The notes under the pieces were generated by a model, which worked only from the letters and a program-made list of their open reading frames with translations, had not been told where the DNA came from and searched no databases. This document shows positions 49,569-58,101 of a DNA stretch of 58,101 nucleotides, in pieces. How positions within the stretch are numbered: position 1 is the stretch's first letter; every line of letters starts with the position of its first letter. The stretch comes from Oscillospiraceae bacterium (GTDB lineage: Bacteria > Bacillota > Clostridia > Oscillospirales > Oscillospiraceae), in NCBI GenBank assembly GCA_902785905.1, contig CADAAM010000048.1, forward strand, positions 1 to 58,101, written 5' to 3'. The position numbers and the translations under genes were made by a program.

Positions 49569-50403
49569 TCAGTATTCAAACTGTCCCTCGTACACGACGC
49601 TCGCCCCGCCGGTGAGAAGGACGCGCGCGTCGGTGTAGTTGACGGTGAGCTCGCCGCCGAGAACGCTGACCTTCACGTCGCTGCCCTTGTCGCACAGGCC
49701 GTTTTCGCACGCCGCCACGACCGCCGCGCACGCGCCGGTGCCGCAGGCGAGGGTCTCGCCGCTGCCGCGCTCCCAGACCCGCATGCGTAAGGTGAAACTC
49801 AGCGTTGACCCGCTCGGGGAACATGGCGTCGTGCTCAAAGAGCGGGCCGACCGTCTCGAGATCAAGGCCGTCGATCGCGTCGCAGAACACCACGCAGTGG
49901 GGGTTGCCGACGTTCACGCAGGTGACGCGGTAATCCGCCCCGCCGATGGTGACGGGCGCGTCGACGATGATCTCCCCGCCGTAGACCGCCGGGATCTCCG
50001 CCGCCTTGAGCGAGGCCTTCCCCATATCTACCTCCACGGAGCTGACCCTCTCGTCACGCAGGAAGAGGCGCAGGGACTTGACGCCGCTGCCGGTCTCGAC
50101 GGTCATGCGCTCCCTGGACACGATACCCCGGTCGTAGACATATTTTGCGACGCAGCGGATGTTGTTGCCCGCCATTTTGCCCTCGCTGCCGTCGCGGTTG
50201 AAGCTGCGCATCCTGACGTCGGCGACCTTGGATTTTTCGATCAGCACAATGCCGTCGCTTCCGACGCCGGTGTGGGGCCTGCACAGGTTTACGCACAGAG
50301 ACTCCGGGCAGGTGATCGCGCCGTCAAAGTTTTCAATGAAGATATAGTCGTTGCCGCAGTCCTGCATCTTGGTGAAGCGGATGAGCTGCCGCCGGGTGCG
50401 CAT
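49569..50403 (-). pseudogene. dapF: DapF domain of the fusion, frameshifted and lacking a catalytic Cys
   Basis: From Met1065 the domain follows DapF: FTKMQDCGND, HTGVGSDGIVLI, then RDGSEGKMAGNNIRC where the family has MCGNG-x-RC, so the first catalytic Cys is Ala. After CVNVGNPHCVVFCDAIDGLD and FPERVNAEF the frame loses homology. TLRMRVWERGSGETLACGTGACAAVV, with the second catalytic Cys, continues one frame over. About seven residues expected between AEF and LRMRV are also missing, consistent with a short deletion of about 20 bases not divisible by three. Confidence 0.8.
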
Positions 50404-53400
50404 GGCGTTGATGTCCACGAGCTCGGTGCTGCTCTCATGGAAGCGGCTCTCGATGATCTCGGCCAGGGCGTTCGCGGTATCGAGCGACGTGAGGCACGGC
50501 ACGCCCCGCTGCATGGCGCGGCGGTGAAGCGCGATGTAGTCCCCCATCGTCCCATCCTTGACCGCGCCGGTATAGACAAGGTAGCGCAGAGCTCCGCTGT
50601 CCATCAGTGCTTCGATCTCCCCGCTCTCCCCGGCATTCGCCACAGAGACGACCGGGATGCCGAGGGAGGCGATGGCCGCCGCCGTGTCGGTGGTGGCGTA
50701 GAGCGTGAGCCCCAGCTTGTAAAAGCGCCGCGCGAGAGACAAAATCTCCTGGCTGTCCTCGTTCTCCACGCTGATGAGCACACCGCGCTGCGCATCATAG
50801 CGCTCCGGGAGCTTAAAGCCCGCGGCGGTCAGCCCCTTGAAGAGGGCCTCCGCCAGCGTCCGGCCGATACCCAGCACCTCACCTGTGGACTTCATCTCCG
50901 GGCCGAGGATGGAGTTTGCGTCGGAGAGCTTTTCAAACGAGAAGACCGGCACCTTGACGGCGTAATAGGGCGGCGTGCGGTAGAGCCCCGTGCCCCAGCC
51001 GAGATCACGCAGCTTTGCCCCCAGCATGATCCGGGAAGCGAGGTCCACCATCGGTACGTCCGTCACCTTGCTGATATAGGGCACGGTGCGGGAGGCGCGG
51101 GGGTTTACCTCGATGACATACAGCTCGTCCTGCCAGATGAGGTACTGGATGTTGACCAGCCCTTTTGTCCCCAGCGCGAGGGCCAGCTTTTCGGACACGT
51201 CCGCGATACGCTTTAAGAACTTGTCGCTGAGGTTCCAGGGCGGATAGACGGCGATGGAGTCGCCGCTGTGGACGCCCGCGCGTTCGATATGCTCCATGAT
51301 GCCGGGGATGAGCACGTCTTCCCCGTCGGAGATCACATCCACCTCCAGTTCCGTGCCGGGCATATACTTGTCCACCAGCACGGGGTTTTCGATGCCCTGG
51401 GCGAGGATTCCGTTCATATAGCGCACGGTACTCTCCTTGTCGCGGGAGATGCACATATTCTGCCCGCCGATGACATAGGACGGGCGCAGCAGCACGGGAT
51501 AGCCCAGATCCTCCGCGGCGGCGACGGCCTCGTCCAGTGTCAGCACGCCGTGGCCCCGCGGTCTGCGGATGCCGAAGCGCTCCAGCAGCGTGTCAAAGCG
51601 GGCGCGGTCCTCGGCGGTGTCGATGCTGTCGGCGGAGGTGCCGAGAATTTGCACGCCCTTCTTGTCCAGAAATTCCGTGAGCTTGATAGCCGTCTGCCCG
51701 CCGAAGGCCACGACTACGCCCACAGGCTTTTCAAGCTGTACGATGTTCCACACGTCCTCGCGGCACAGGGGCTCAAAGTAGAGCCTGTCCGCCGTGTCGT
51801 AGTCGGTGGAGACGGTCTCGGGGGAGACGGTCTCGGGGTTATTGTTGACGATGACCACGTCGTATCCCAGCTCCCGCAGGGTCCAGACGCAGTGGACCGA
51901 GGAATAGTCAAACTCGATGCCCTGGCCGATACGGATGGGGCCGGAGCCCAACACCATGACCACAGGCTTGCCGGAGCGAGGGAACAGGCGGCTCTCGCAC
52001 TCCGAGTCGAAGGTAGAATAGAAGTACGGCGTCTCGGCCTCGAACTCCGCGCCGCAGGTGTCTACCATCTTATAGTGCATCTCCATGCCCGGCACGGAAT
52101 CCACGCCGCAGAGCCTGCACAGCGCCTCGTCCGTATAGCCGAGGCGTTTCGCTTTTTTGTAATCCTCACCGCTGAGCCCGTCGGCCTTCAAATGGGCTTC
52201 AAACGCCGCAAGCCCCTGCAGCTTCCATAAAAACCAGCGGTCGATTTTGGTGATCTCGAAAATCTCATCGACGCTGACGCCGGTCTTCAGCGCCTCAAAG
52301 ACGGTGAAAATGCGCCGGTCGTCCTGGGCCGCCAGGCGCTCACGCACCGGCGCGTCGGAGAGGGGCGGGGCGTTCAGGGTATCAAGGCCCAGTTCCGCGC
52401 CGCGCACGGCCTTCATCAGAGCCATCTCGAAGGAGGGCGCGATGGCCATAACCTCGCCCGTGGCCTTCATCTGGGTGCCGAGCCTGCGGCTGGCCCCGTG
52501 GAACTTTTCAAAGGGCCATTTGGGGAACTTCACCACCACATAGTCGATGGTCGGCTCAAAGCAGGCGCAGGTCTTGCCCGTGATGTCGTTTTTGATCTCG
52601 TCGAGGGTATAGCCCAGGGCGATGCGGGTGGACATCTTGGCAATCGGATAGCCAGTCGCCTTGGAGGCAAGAGCCGAGGAACGGCTCACACGGGGGTTGA
52701 CCTCGATGACCGCATACTCGAAGCTGTCGGGATTTAAGGCAAACTGCACGTTGCAGCCGCCCTCGATGCCGATGGCGGTCACGATGTTCAGCGCCGCCGA
52801 GCGCAGCATCTGGTATTCCTTATCCGCCAGCGTCAGCGCCGGGGCGACGACGATGGAGTCGCCCGTGTGAATGCCGACGGGGTCGACATTCTCCATGGAA
52901 CAGACCGCGATCACGTTGCCCGCGCTGTCGCGCATGGTCTCAAACTCGATCTCCTTCCAGCCGGAGACACACTTCTCGATCAGCACCTGCGTGATGGGCG
53001 ACAGGTCGAGCCCCTGCCGGGAAATCTGCGCAAGCTCGTCGGCGTTCTGGGCAATGCCGCCGCCCGTGCCGCCCAGGGTATAGGCCGGGCGCACGATGAC
53101 GGGGTAGCCGATTTTGTCCGCGATCGCAAGGCAGGTCTCCACATCCTCCGCCGTGGCCGAGGGGATGACGGGCTGGCCCATCTCGGCGAGGGTTTCGCGG
53201 AAGCGCTCGCGGTCCTCGGCGCGCTCGATGGCGTCGATGCCGGAGCCGAGCAGCTTCACGCCGTACTTTTCCAGCGTCCCGTCCTTCGTCAGCTGCATGG
53301 CGAGAGTCAATCCTGTCTGCCCGCCGAGACCGGCAAGCAGGCCGTCCGGACGTTCCAGCGCGATAATGCGGCGCAGGGTTTCGGCCGTCAGCGGCTCAAG

Positions 53401-53595
53401 ATAAATGGCATCGGCGAGGTGCTTGTCGGTCATAATGGTGGCCGGGTTGGAGTTGACCAGCACGGTCCGAATGCCCTCCTGCCGCAGCACGCGGCAGGCC
53501 TGGGCCCCGGCGTAGTCAAATTCCGCCGCCTGGCCGATCACAATGGGGCCGGAGCCGATGACCAGCACCTTGCGGATATTCAGATTTTTAGGCAT
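49569..53595 (-). CDS. carB: Carbamoyl phosphate synthase large subunit fused to diaminopimelate epimerase
   Basis: Residues 1-1064 are a full CarB. Two ATP-grasp halves start KVLVIGSGPIVIGQAAEFDYAG and VMVLGSGPIRIGQGIEFDYSS, and the C-terminal allosteric MGS-like domain (about 930-1055) ends DTANALAEIIESR. CarB makes carbamoyl phosphate for arginine and pyrimidines with CarA ammonia transfer. With no stop codon the frame runs on through MRTRRQLIRFTKMQDCGNDYIF, the start of a DapF domain, so the protein is a CarB-DapF fusion of about 1340 residues. The DapF part is frameshifted near 49795, and the homologous end lies in another frame finishing at 49569. The carB start overlaps the carA stop by 8 bases. 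Confidence 0.9.
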
Positions 53596-54664
53596 AGTCC
53601 TCGCCTCCCATCATGGCGACAAAGCGGTCAAAGAGAAAGCCGGTATCGTGCGGCCCGGCGCTGGCCTCGGGGTGAAACTGCACCGTGAAGCAGCGCTTGC
53701 CGGGGTAGTCCAGCCCCTCGCAGCTAAAGTCATTAGCGTTGATATAGCGGAGCTCCGCGATATCCGACACGCTGTCGGCCAGCACCGCATAGCCGTGGTT
53801 CTGGCTGGTGATGAAGCAGCGCCCGGTTTTGAGGTCCTTCACCGGCTGATTGGCCCCCCGATGGCCGTACTTGAGCTTGACGGTCTCTCCGCCGAGGGCG
53901 AGGGCCGTGAGCTGATGGCCCAGGCAGATGCCGAAGACCGGCAGCCTGCCCATGAGCTTTTTGAGCTGTTCGATCTCGAAGACGTTCTCCTTCGGATCTC
54001 CGGGGCCGTTGGAGAGCATGAGGCCGTCCGGGCTCAGGGCCAGGATTTTCTCCGCCGGGGTATCGTGCGGAAGCTCGGTCACGCGGCAGCCGCGCGCCGT
54101 CAGGTTCTCCACAATGTGGTGCTTCGCGCCGTAGTCCATGAGGGCGACATGAAAGCGCTCCTCCCCGACGGCCGGGAAGCTCCGCGCCTGATGGCAGCTC
54201 GCGGCGGCGACCACACCCCGCACCGCGCAGGCCTGTATGTACGTCAAATCCGCCGGTATCTCATCGCAGATCACGGCGTTCATCACGCCCTCCTCACGGA
54301 TGATGCGGGTGAGGGCGCGGGTGTCCACGCCCGTGATGCCGGGAATGTTGTGTTCTTTTAAAAATCTGTCCAGCGCATATTCGCTCCGGAAGTTGGAGGG
54401 GGTCTCGCAGAGCTCGCGCACAACGTAGCCCTTTGCCAGACATGCCCCCTCAAAGTCCTCGGGGATGACCCCGTAGTTGCCGATCAAAGGGAAGGTCTGC
54501 AGGATGATCTGCCCTGCGTAGCTGGGGTCGGTCAGTGTCTCGAGGTAGCCGGTCATGCCGGTGGTGAACACCAGCTCGCCGAGGCCCTCCCCCTCCGCGC
54601 CGATACGGACGCCCTCGAAAGCGCGTCCGTCGGATAATACAAGATAAGCCTTTTTCATGTTCAT
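53588..54664 (-). CDS. carA: Carbamoyl phosphate synthase small subunit
   Basis: Glutaminase subunit that feeds ammonia to CarB. The 358-residue protein has the N-terminal CarA domain (LSDGRAFEGVRIGAEGEGLGELVFTTGMTGY, in part) and a class I amidotransferase domain with nucleophile Cys in VFGICLGHQLTAL (near 246). The His-Glu pair is in FTVQFHPEASAGPHDT. I place the start at ATG 54664 (MNMKKAYLVL), one base from the argF stop codon; a second ATG at 54658 is possible. Upstream in-frame sequence overlaps argF and is not used. Order argF, carA, carB suggests carbamoyl phosphate directed to citrulline and arginine. Confidence 0.95.
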   Translation of the reverse strand: MNMKKAYLVLSDGRAFEGVRIGAEGEGLGELVFTTGMTGYLETLTDPSYAGQIILQTFPLIGNYGVIPEDFEGACLAKGYVVRELCETPSNFRSEYALDRFLKEHNIPGITGVDTRALTRIIREEGVMNAVICDEIPADLTYIQACAVRGVVAAASCHQARSFPAVGEERFHVALMDYGAKHHIVENLTARGCRVTELPHDTPAEKILALSPDGLMLSNGPGDPKENVFEIEQLKKLMGRLPVFGICLGHQLTALALGGETVKLKYGHRGANQPVKDLKTGRCFITSQNHGYAVLADSVSDIAELRYINANDFSCEGLDYPGKRCFTVQFHPEASAGPHDTGFLFDRFVAMMGGEDYA

Positions 54665-54665
54665 T

Positions 54666-55649
54666 TTACAGTGTAGCGGCCATGATGGCCTTGATGGTGT
54701 GCATACGGTTTTCGGCCTCGTCAAAGACGAGAGATTGCGGGCTTTCAAACACCTCGTCCGTGACCTCCATCTCGGTTCTGTCGAAGCGCTCGCCCATCTC
54801 CTTCCCGATCCCGGTCTTGAGATCGTGGAAGGCGGGCAGACAGTGGAGAAACACGGCCTGGGGGCCCGCCGCGTCCATCAGGGCCTTGTTCACCTGATAC
54901 GGGGCGAGGGCCGCGATACGCTCTGCCCAGACCTCCATCGGCTCGCCCATGGACACCCAGACGTCGGTGTACAGCACATGCGCGCCCTGCACAGCCTTTA
55001 TGGGATCGGTCTCAAAGTCCAGTACAGCCCCGGTCTCCGCGGCAATCGCCTGACACTTCGCGATCAGCGCCGGGTCGGGGAAGTATGCCTCCGGCGCGGC
55101 GGCGACAAAGTGCATCCCCATCTTCGCGCAGCCCACCATCAGAGAGTCGCCCATGTTGTAGCGCGCGTCGCCGAGGTAGACGAGCTTGATCCCCCGAAGC
55201 TGCCCGAAGTGTTCCCGGATTGTGAGGAAGTCGGCCAGTATCTGCGTCGGGTGAAACTCGTTTGTCAGGCCGTTCCACACCGGCACGGAGGCATATTTCG
55301 CCAGCTCCTCCACAATGGCCTGTCCGTAGCCCCGGTACTCGATGCCGTCGAACATGCGGGAGAGGACGCGGGCGGTGTCGGCAATGCTCTCCTTTTTCCC
55401 GATCTGCGAGCCTGTGGGGTCCAGATAGGTCACGCTCATGCCGAGATCGTGCCCCGCCACCTCAAAGGAGCAGCGGGTCCGGGTGCTGGTCTTCTCGAAG
55501 ATCAGGGCGATGTTCTTTCCCTCGTGCAGCTTATGCGGGATTCCCGCCTTCTTCTTTGCCTTGAGCTCCGCCGCGAGATCAAGCAGATATGTGATCTCAG
55601 ACGGTGTATAGTCAAGCAGGGTGAGAAAATCTCGTCCGTGCAAGTTCAT
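54666..55649 (-). CDS. argF: Ornithine carbamoyltransferase
   Basis: Joins carbamoyl phosphate and ornithine into citrulline. The 327-residue enzyme has the carbamoyl phosphate loop [16 protein letters not shown] (near 55-70), the [12 protein letters not shown] motif (near 133), the ornithine-binding SMGEP and the catalytic HCLPAFHD (near 270). The start is ATG 55649 with GGAG 8 bases upstream; the longer frame runs into dispersed repeat C. It is first in an argF-carA-carB operon. Reverse, catabolic use cannot be excluded, but arcA and arcC are not seen here. Confidence 0.95.
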   Translation of the reverse strand: MNLHGRDFLTLLDYTPSEITYLLDLAAELKAKKKAGIPHKLHEGKNIALIFEKTSTRTRCSFEVAGHDLGMSVTYLDPTGSQIGKKESIADTARVLSRMFDGIEYRGYGQAIVEELAKYASVPVWNGLTNEFHPTQILADFLTIREHFGQLRGIKLVYLGDARYNMGDSLMVGCAKMGMHFVAAAPEAYFPDPALIAKCQAIAAETGAVLDFETDPIKAVQGAHVLYTDVWVSMGEPMEVWAERIAALAPYQVNKALMDAAGPQAVFLHCLPAFHDLKTGIGKEMGERFDRTEMEVTDEVFESPQSLVFDEAENRMHTIKAIMAATL

Positions 55650-55673
55650 GGTTGTTTCTCCTTTTGCGAAAAC

Positions 55674-55850
55674 TTGCCTCCCCCCAGAGGGGGGAGGTGC
55701 CCCAGTGCGCACACTGGGGCGGAGAGGGTTATGAAATGACGAACACCCTCTCAGTCACGGCGCTTGCGGGAGACGCGCCGCGACAGCAGAGCTTTGATCG
55801 TCGCGCGTTTCTCGCGCGTCGCTATGCTCCCCCGGTGGGGGAGCCAAGTT
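55674..55850. repeat. Dispersed palindromic module, copy C
   Basis: Contains GCCTCCCCCC/GGGGGGAGG, CCCCAGTGCGCACACTGGGG, ACCCTCTCAGTCACGGCGCT followed by TGCGGGAGACGCGCC (reverse complement of the copy A/B core), GCGCGTTTCTCGCGCG and GCTCCCCC/GGGGGAGC. It fills the space between argF and the ABC importer. Confidence 0.7.
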
Positions 55851-55851
55851 C

Positions 55852-56595
55852 TCAAAGTACCTTTGACAAAAAGCTCTTGAGTCTGTCGCTCTGCGGGTGG
55901 TCGAAGATCTCTTCGGGCGTGCCCTGCTCGACGATGACGCCCTCGTCCATGAAGAGGACGCGGTCTGCCACCTCACGGGCAAAGCCCATCTCGTGCGTGA
56001 CCACGACCATGGTCATGCCCACCTTTGCAAGCTCCTTCATGACATCCAGCACCTCGCCCACCATCTCAGGGTCGAGGGCGGAGGTCGGCTCATCAAAGAG
56101 CATGACGTCCGGCTCCATGCACAAGGCACGGACAATGGCGATACGCTGCTTCTGTCCGCCGGAGAGCTGCGAGGGGTAGGCGTCCGCGCGGTCGGCAAGG
56201 CCGACGCGCTCCAGAAGCTGCATAGCCTTTTGATTTGCCTCGGCCTGGCTCTTTTTTAGAAGCTCCGTCGGGCCGAGGGTCAGGTTTTTCAGCACTGTCA
56301 TGTGCGGGAAGAGGTTGAAGTGCTGGAATACCATACCCATGCGGCGGCGGCAGAGGTTGATGTTGGTGCGTGGGGCGGTGATGTCGGTGCCCTCGAAGAT
56401 AACCTTACCGCCTGTGGGGCGCTCCAGCAGGTTCAGGCAGCGCAGGAAGGTGGACTTGCCGGAGCCGGAGGGGCCGATCACGACCAGCACCTCTGACCGC
56501 TCGATATCGACCGACACGCCGTTGAGCGCGTGGACCGCGCCGGCGTTGAAGTGCTTTTCCAGATCCTTGACGGAGATGATAATATCAGCGCTCAC
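55852..56595 (-). CDS. Amino-acid ABC transporter ATP-binding protein
   Basis: A 247-residue polar amino-acid-type ABC ATPase: Walker [11 protein letters not shown]-loop [22 protein letters not shown], signature [15 protein letters not shown], Walker [24 protein letters not shown] and [22 protein letters not shown]. Some recalled relatives of this GlnQ-like type handle glutamine, arginine or cystine. It overlaps the permease gene by 11 bases and is the last gene of the leftward importer operon. Confidence 0.95.
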   Translation of the reverse strand: MSADIIISVKDLEKHFNAGAVHALNGVSVDIERSEVLVVIGPSGSGKSTFLRCLNLLERPTGGKVIFEGTDITAPRTNINLCRRRMGMVFQHFNLFPHMTVLKNLTLGPTELLKKSQAEANQKAMQLLERVGLADRADAYPSQLSGGQKQRIAIVRALCMEPDVMLFDEPTSALDPEMVGEVLDVMKELAKVGMTMVVVTHEMGFAREVADRVLFMDEGVIVEQGTPEEIFDHPQSDRLKSFLSKVL

Positions 56596-57313
56596 TGCTC
56601 CTCAGCCTCCTTTCCAGTTTGCCGATCAGCCAGCTGAAGAAGATGACCAGCAGCAGATAAATCAGGGCCACAGCGATCAGCGGCATAAATGCGGAAAACG
56701 TGCGCCCGCGGATCACGTCGCCGCCCTTGGTGAGGTCCATCAATCCGATGTAGCCGCAGACGGCGGTCTCCTTCAAAAGGGCGATAAACTCATTGGCCAG
56801 CGACGGCAGCACATTCTTGAACGCCTGTGGGATGATGATGAAGCGCATCGTCTGGATATAGGTAAAGCCGATGCTGCGCCCCGCTTCAAACTGGCCGTGG
56901 TCAATGCTCATGATGCCGCCGCGGATGATTTCGGTGATGTACGCGCCTGAGTTGATGCCGAAGACCATGGACGCGACAAAGACCGTGTTCGTCGTCGAGA
57001 CAAAGATGACAAAGTAGCCGATCAAAAGCTGCACGACGACGGGTGTGCCGCGTATGACCGTGAGGTACAGCCGCGCCAGGGTGTTGAGCGCCGTCATCAG
57101 CGTCTTGCCGAGACCGGGCTTCATTTCGTCCTTCATCTGGTCGTAGGAGGAGCGGACCATCGCCACCACCACGCCGATCACGATGCCGAGCAGCAGCGCA
57201 AAGAAGGTGACCTTCAGCGTGACCCACAGGCCGTTCGTGATATACTTCCAGCGCGAACCCTCAATAAAGTTAAAAATAAAGCTCTCTTTGAGCTCCGCAA
57301 AGGCTTGTGCCAT
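56585..57313 (-). CDS. Amino-acid ABC transporter permease
   Basis: A 242-residue His/Glu/Gln/Arg-type permease with a soluble N-terminal stretch ([26 protein letters not shown]), hydrophobic helices, [19 protein letters not shown], and the ATPase-docking EAA loop [30 protein letters not shown] (near 140-170). The gene is 73 bases downstream of the binding protein gene and overlaps the ATPase gene. Confidence 0.94.
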   Translation of the reverse strand: MAQAFAELKESFIFNFIEGSRWKYITNGLWVTLKVTFFALLLGIVIGVVVAMVRSSYDQMKDEMKPGLGKTLMTALNTLARLYLTVIRGTPVVVQLLIGYFVIFVSTTNTVFVASMVFGINSGAYITEIIRGGIMSIDHGQFEAGRSIGFTYIQTMRFIIIPQAFKNVLPSLANEFIALLKETAVCGYIGLMDLTKGGDVIRGRTFSAFMPLIAVALIYLLLVIFFSWLIGKLERRLRSSER

Positions 57314-57386
57314 AGGAAAATCCTCCGGATATCAGAAATCCCGGGGACGCCGAGGCGCCCCCGGATATGTTCATTTTTGCGTCAGA

Positions 57387-58101
57387 TCAGTCGGCGCTGA
57401 TGTACTTGTCGATGATTTTCTGGACGGTGCCGTCCTTAAGCAGCTCCTCGAGCGCGCCGTTGAACTCCTCATAGAGCTCGGTGGCGTCCTTGTTCAGCTC
57501 GAAGCCGTAATCCTCCTCGGCGTAGACGGTGGGCAGGATCTTCAGGCCCTTGTTCTGAGCAACAAAGGTCTCGGCGGGGCTGTTGTCGATGATGACGCAG
57601 CTGACCTTGCCGGTGATCAGCGCCTGAACAGCGTCAGCGCCCTTGTTGAAGCGGGCCATGTGGTCCTCGCCGAAGTCGCCGGTGGCGTAGATATCGCCGG
57701 TGGTATCCTGCTGCACGCCGATCTTGATCTTGTCGCCGTGGAGATCCTCAACGGAGGTGATGGGAGAGTCTTCCTTGACGATGATGGACTGGATGCCGGT
57801 GGAGTAGCTGGTGGTAAAGTTCACGCTCTTGGCGCGTTCCTCGGTGATGGTGATGGCACCGAAGCCGACATCAACCTTGCCCGCGGCCACAGCGGTGATA
57901 ATGGAACCAAACTCCATGTCGCTCAGCTCCATCTTGTAGCCGAGCTTATCGCAGATGGCCTGGATGATGTCGACATCAATGCCGACGACCTTCTCGTCCT
58001 CATAGTACTCATAGGGAGGGAACGCAACGTTGGTGGCAACTTTCAGAACCTTGTCGGCGGCCAGCGCGGACGGGGCGAAACACGCAAAGCAGAACACCAG
58101 G
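57387..58101 (-). CDS. Amino-acid ABC transporter substrate-binding protein (5' end beyond the window)
   Basis: At least 237 residues of a family 3 binding protein; the signal peptide is cut by the window edge (visible remnant LVFCFACFAPSALAADK, with an Ala-x-Ala-type cleavage site). The mature region VLKVATNVAFPPYEYYEDEKVVGIDVDIIQAICDKLGYKMELSDMEF and GFGAITITEERAKSVNFTTSYS, with the ligand carboxylate-binding Arg in EERAK, is complete and ends DGTVQKIIDKYISAD. It forms an importer with the permease and ATPase downstream. Ligand is not determinable. Confidence 0.93.
   Translation of the reverse strand, partial: LVFCFACFAPSALAADKVLKVATNVAFPPYEYYEDEKVVGIDVDIIQAICDKLGYKMELSDMEFGSIITAVAAGKVDVGFGAITITEERAKSVNFTTSYSTGIQSIIVKEDSPITSVEDLHGDKIKIGVQQDTTGDIYATGDFGEDHMARFNKGADAVQALITGKVSCVIIDNSPAETFVAQNKGLKILPTVYAEEDYGFELNKDATELYEEFNGALEELLKDGTVQKIIDKYISAD

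Noticed and set aside
54666-55712. Longer argF start at 55712
   Set aside because: The extra residues come from dispersed repeat C and precede the ribosome site of the ATG at 55649.

Overview
The window looks like a chromosomal segment of a strictly anaerobic, high-GC Firmicute, most likely a gut Oscillospiraceae/Clostridium cluster IV bacterium. Supporting signs are the Shine-Dalgarno-rich, tightly packed genes, a monomeric [FeFe] hydrogenase, an NfnAB transhydrogenase pair, fermentative serine and glutamate catabolism genes, a class II single-chain glycyl-tRNA synthetase, and intergenic palindromic repeat modules of the kind common in that group. Species cannot be assigned from sequence alone. 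The window opens at the start of glgB and ends inside an ABC transporter binding-protein gene.

Layout. 0-5.4 kb: glycogen branching enzyme, then a leftward serine operon (symporter, sdaAB, sdaAA) behind a structured RNA leader. 5.5-13 kb: a small membrane methyltransferase, then two divergent operons. Leftward are three redox flavoproteins: a polyunsaturated fatty acid isomerase-like protein, a CrtI/RetSat-like protein, and a flavin/2Fe-2S reductase. Rightward are an acyl-adenylating enzyme, an acyl carrier protein and an acyl-ACP thioesterase-like protein. I read this as a possible unsaturated fatty-acid isomerisation/saturation system; it is the most interesting locus here. 13-14.4 kb: palindromic repeats and an AT-rich HNH-like gene. 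14.4-18.4 kb: an 890-aa iron-sulfur flavoprotein with hypA, a NimA-like and a HIT gene. 18.4-30.8 kb: sugar isomerase, a frameshifted ROK-like gene, a TIR-TM-LRR protein, a hydroxyacid dehydrogenase, malQ, a truncated sigma factor with its partner, two GNAT-fold genes with a uracil-DNA glycosylase, murC and an AT-rich lipoprotein.

30.9-43.2 kb: nfnAB, a cupin/LUD operon with a structured leader, an amino-acid ABC importer with a CntK/DapF-like racemase, a five-tRNA cluster (Gly, Arg, His, Gln, Lys) interleaved with structured repeats, a HAD phosphatase, glyQS and an NAD synthetase whose glutaminase domain appears catalytically dead. 43.2-58.1 kb: a 952-aa repeat protein (helical repeats plus RCC1 repeats), gdhA, [FeFe] hydrogenase behind a second copy of the structured RNA leader, a carB-dapF gene fusion (dapF part frameshifted), carA, argF and a second amino-acid ABC importer.

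Functionally the ordinary genes describe amino-acid fermentation and nitrogen handling (serine to pyruvate plus ammonia, glutamate dehydrogenase, carbamoyl phosphate/citrulline, two amino-acid importers), redox balancing by ferredoxin (Nfn, hydrogenase) and glycogen turnover (glgB, malQ). Three places carry apparent frameshifts (ROK-like gene, dapF, hydrogenase 5' end). Sequencing or assembly error cannot be separated from real mutation here.
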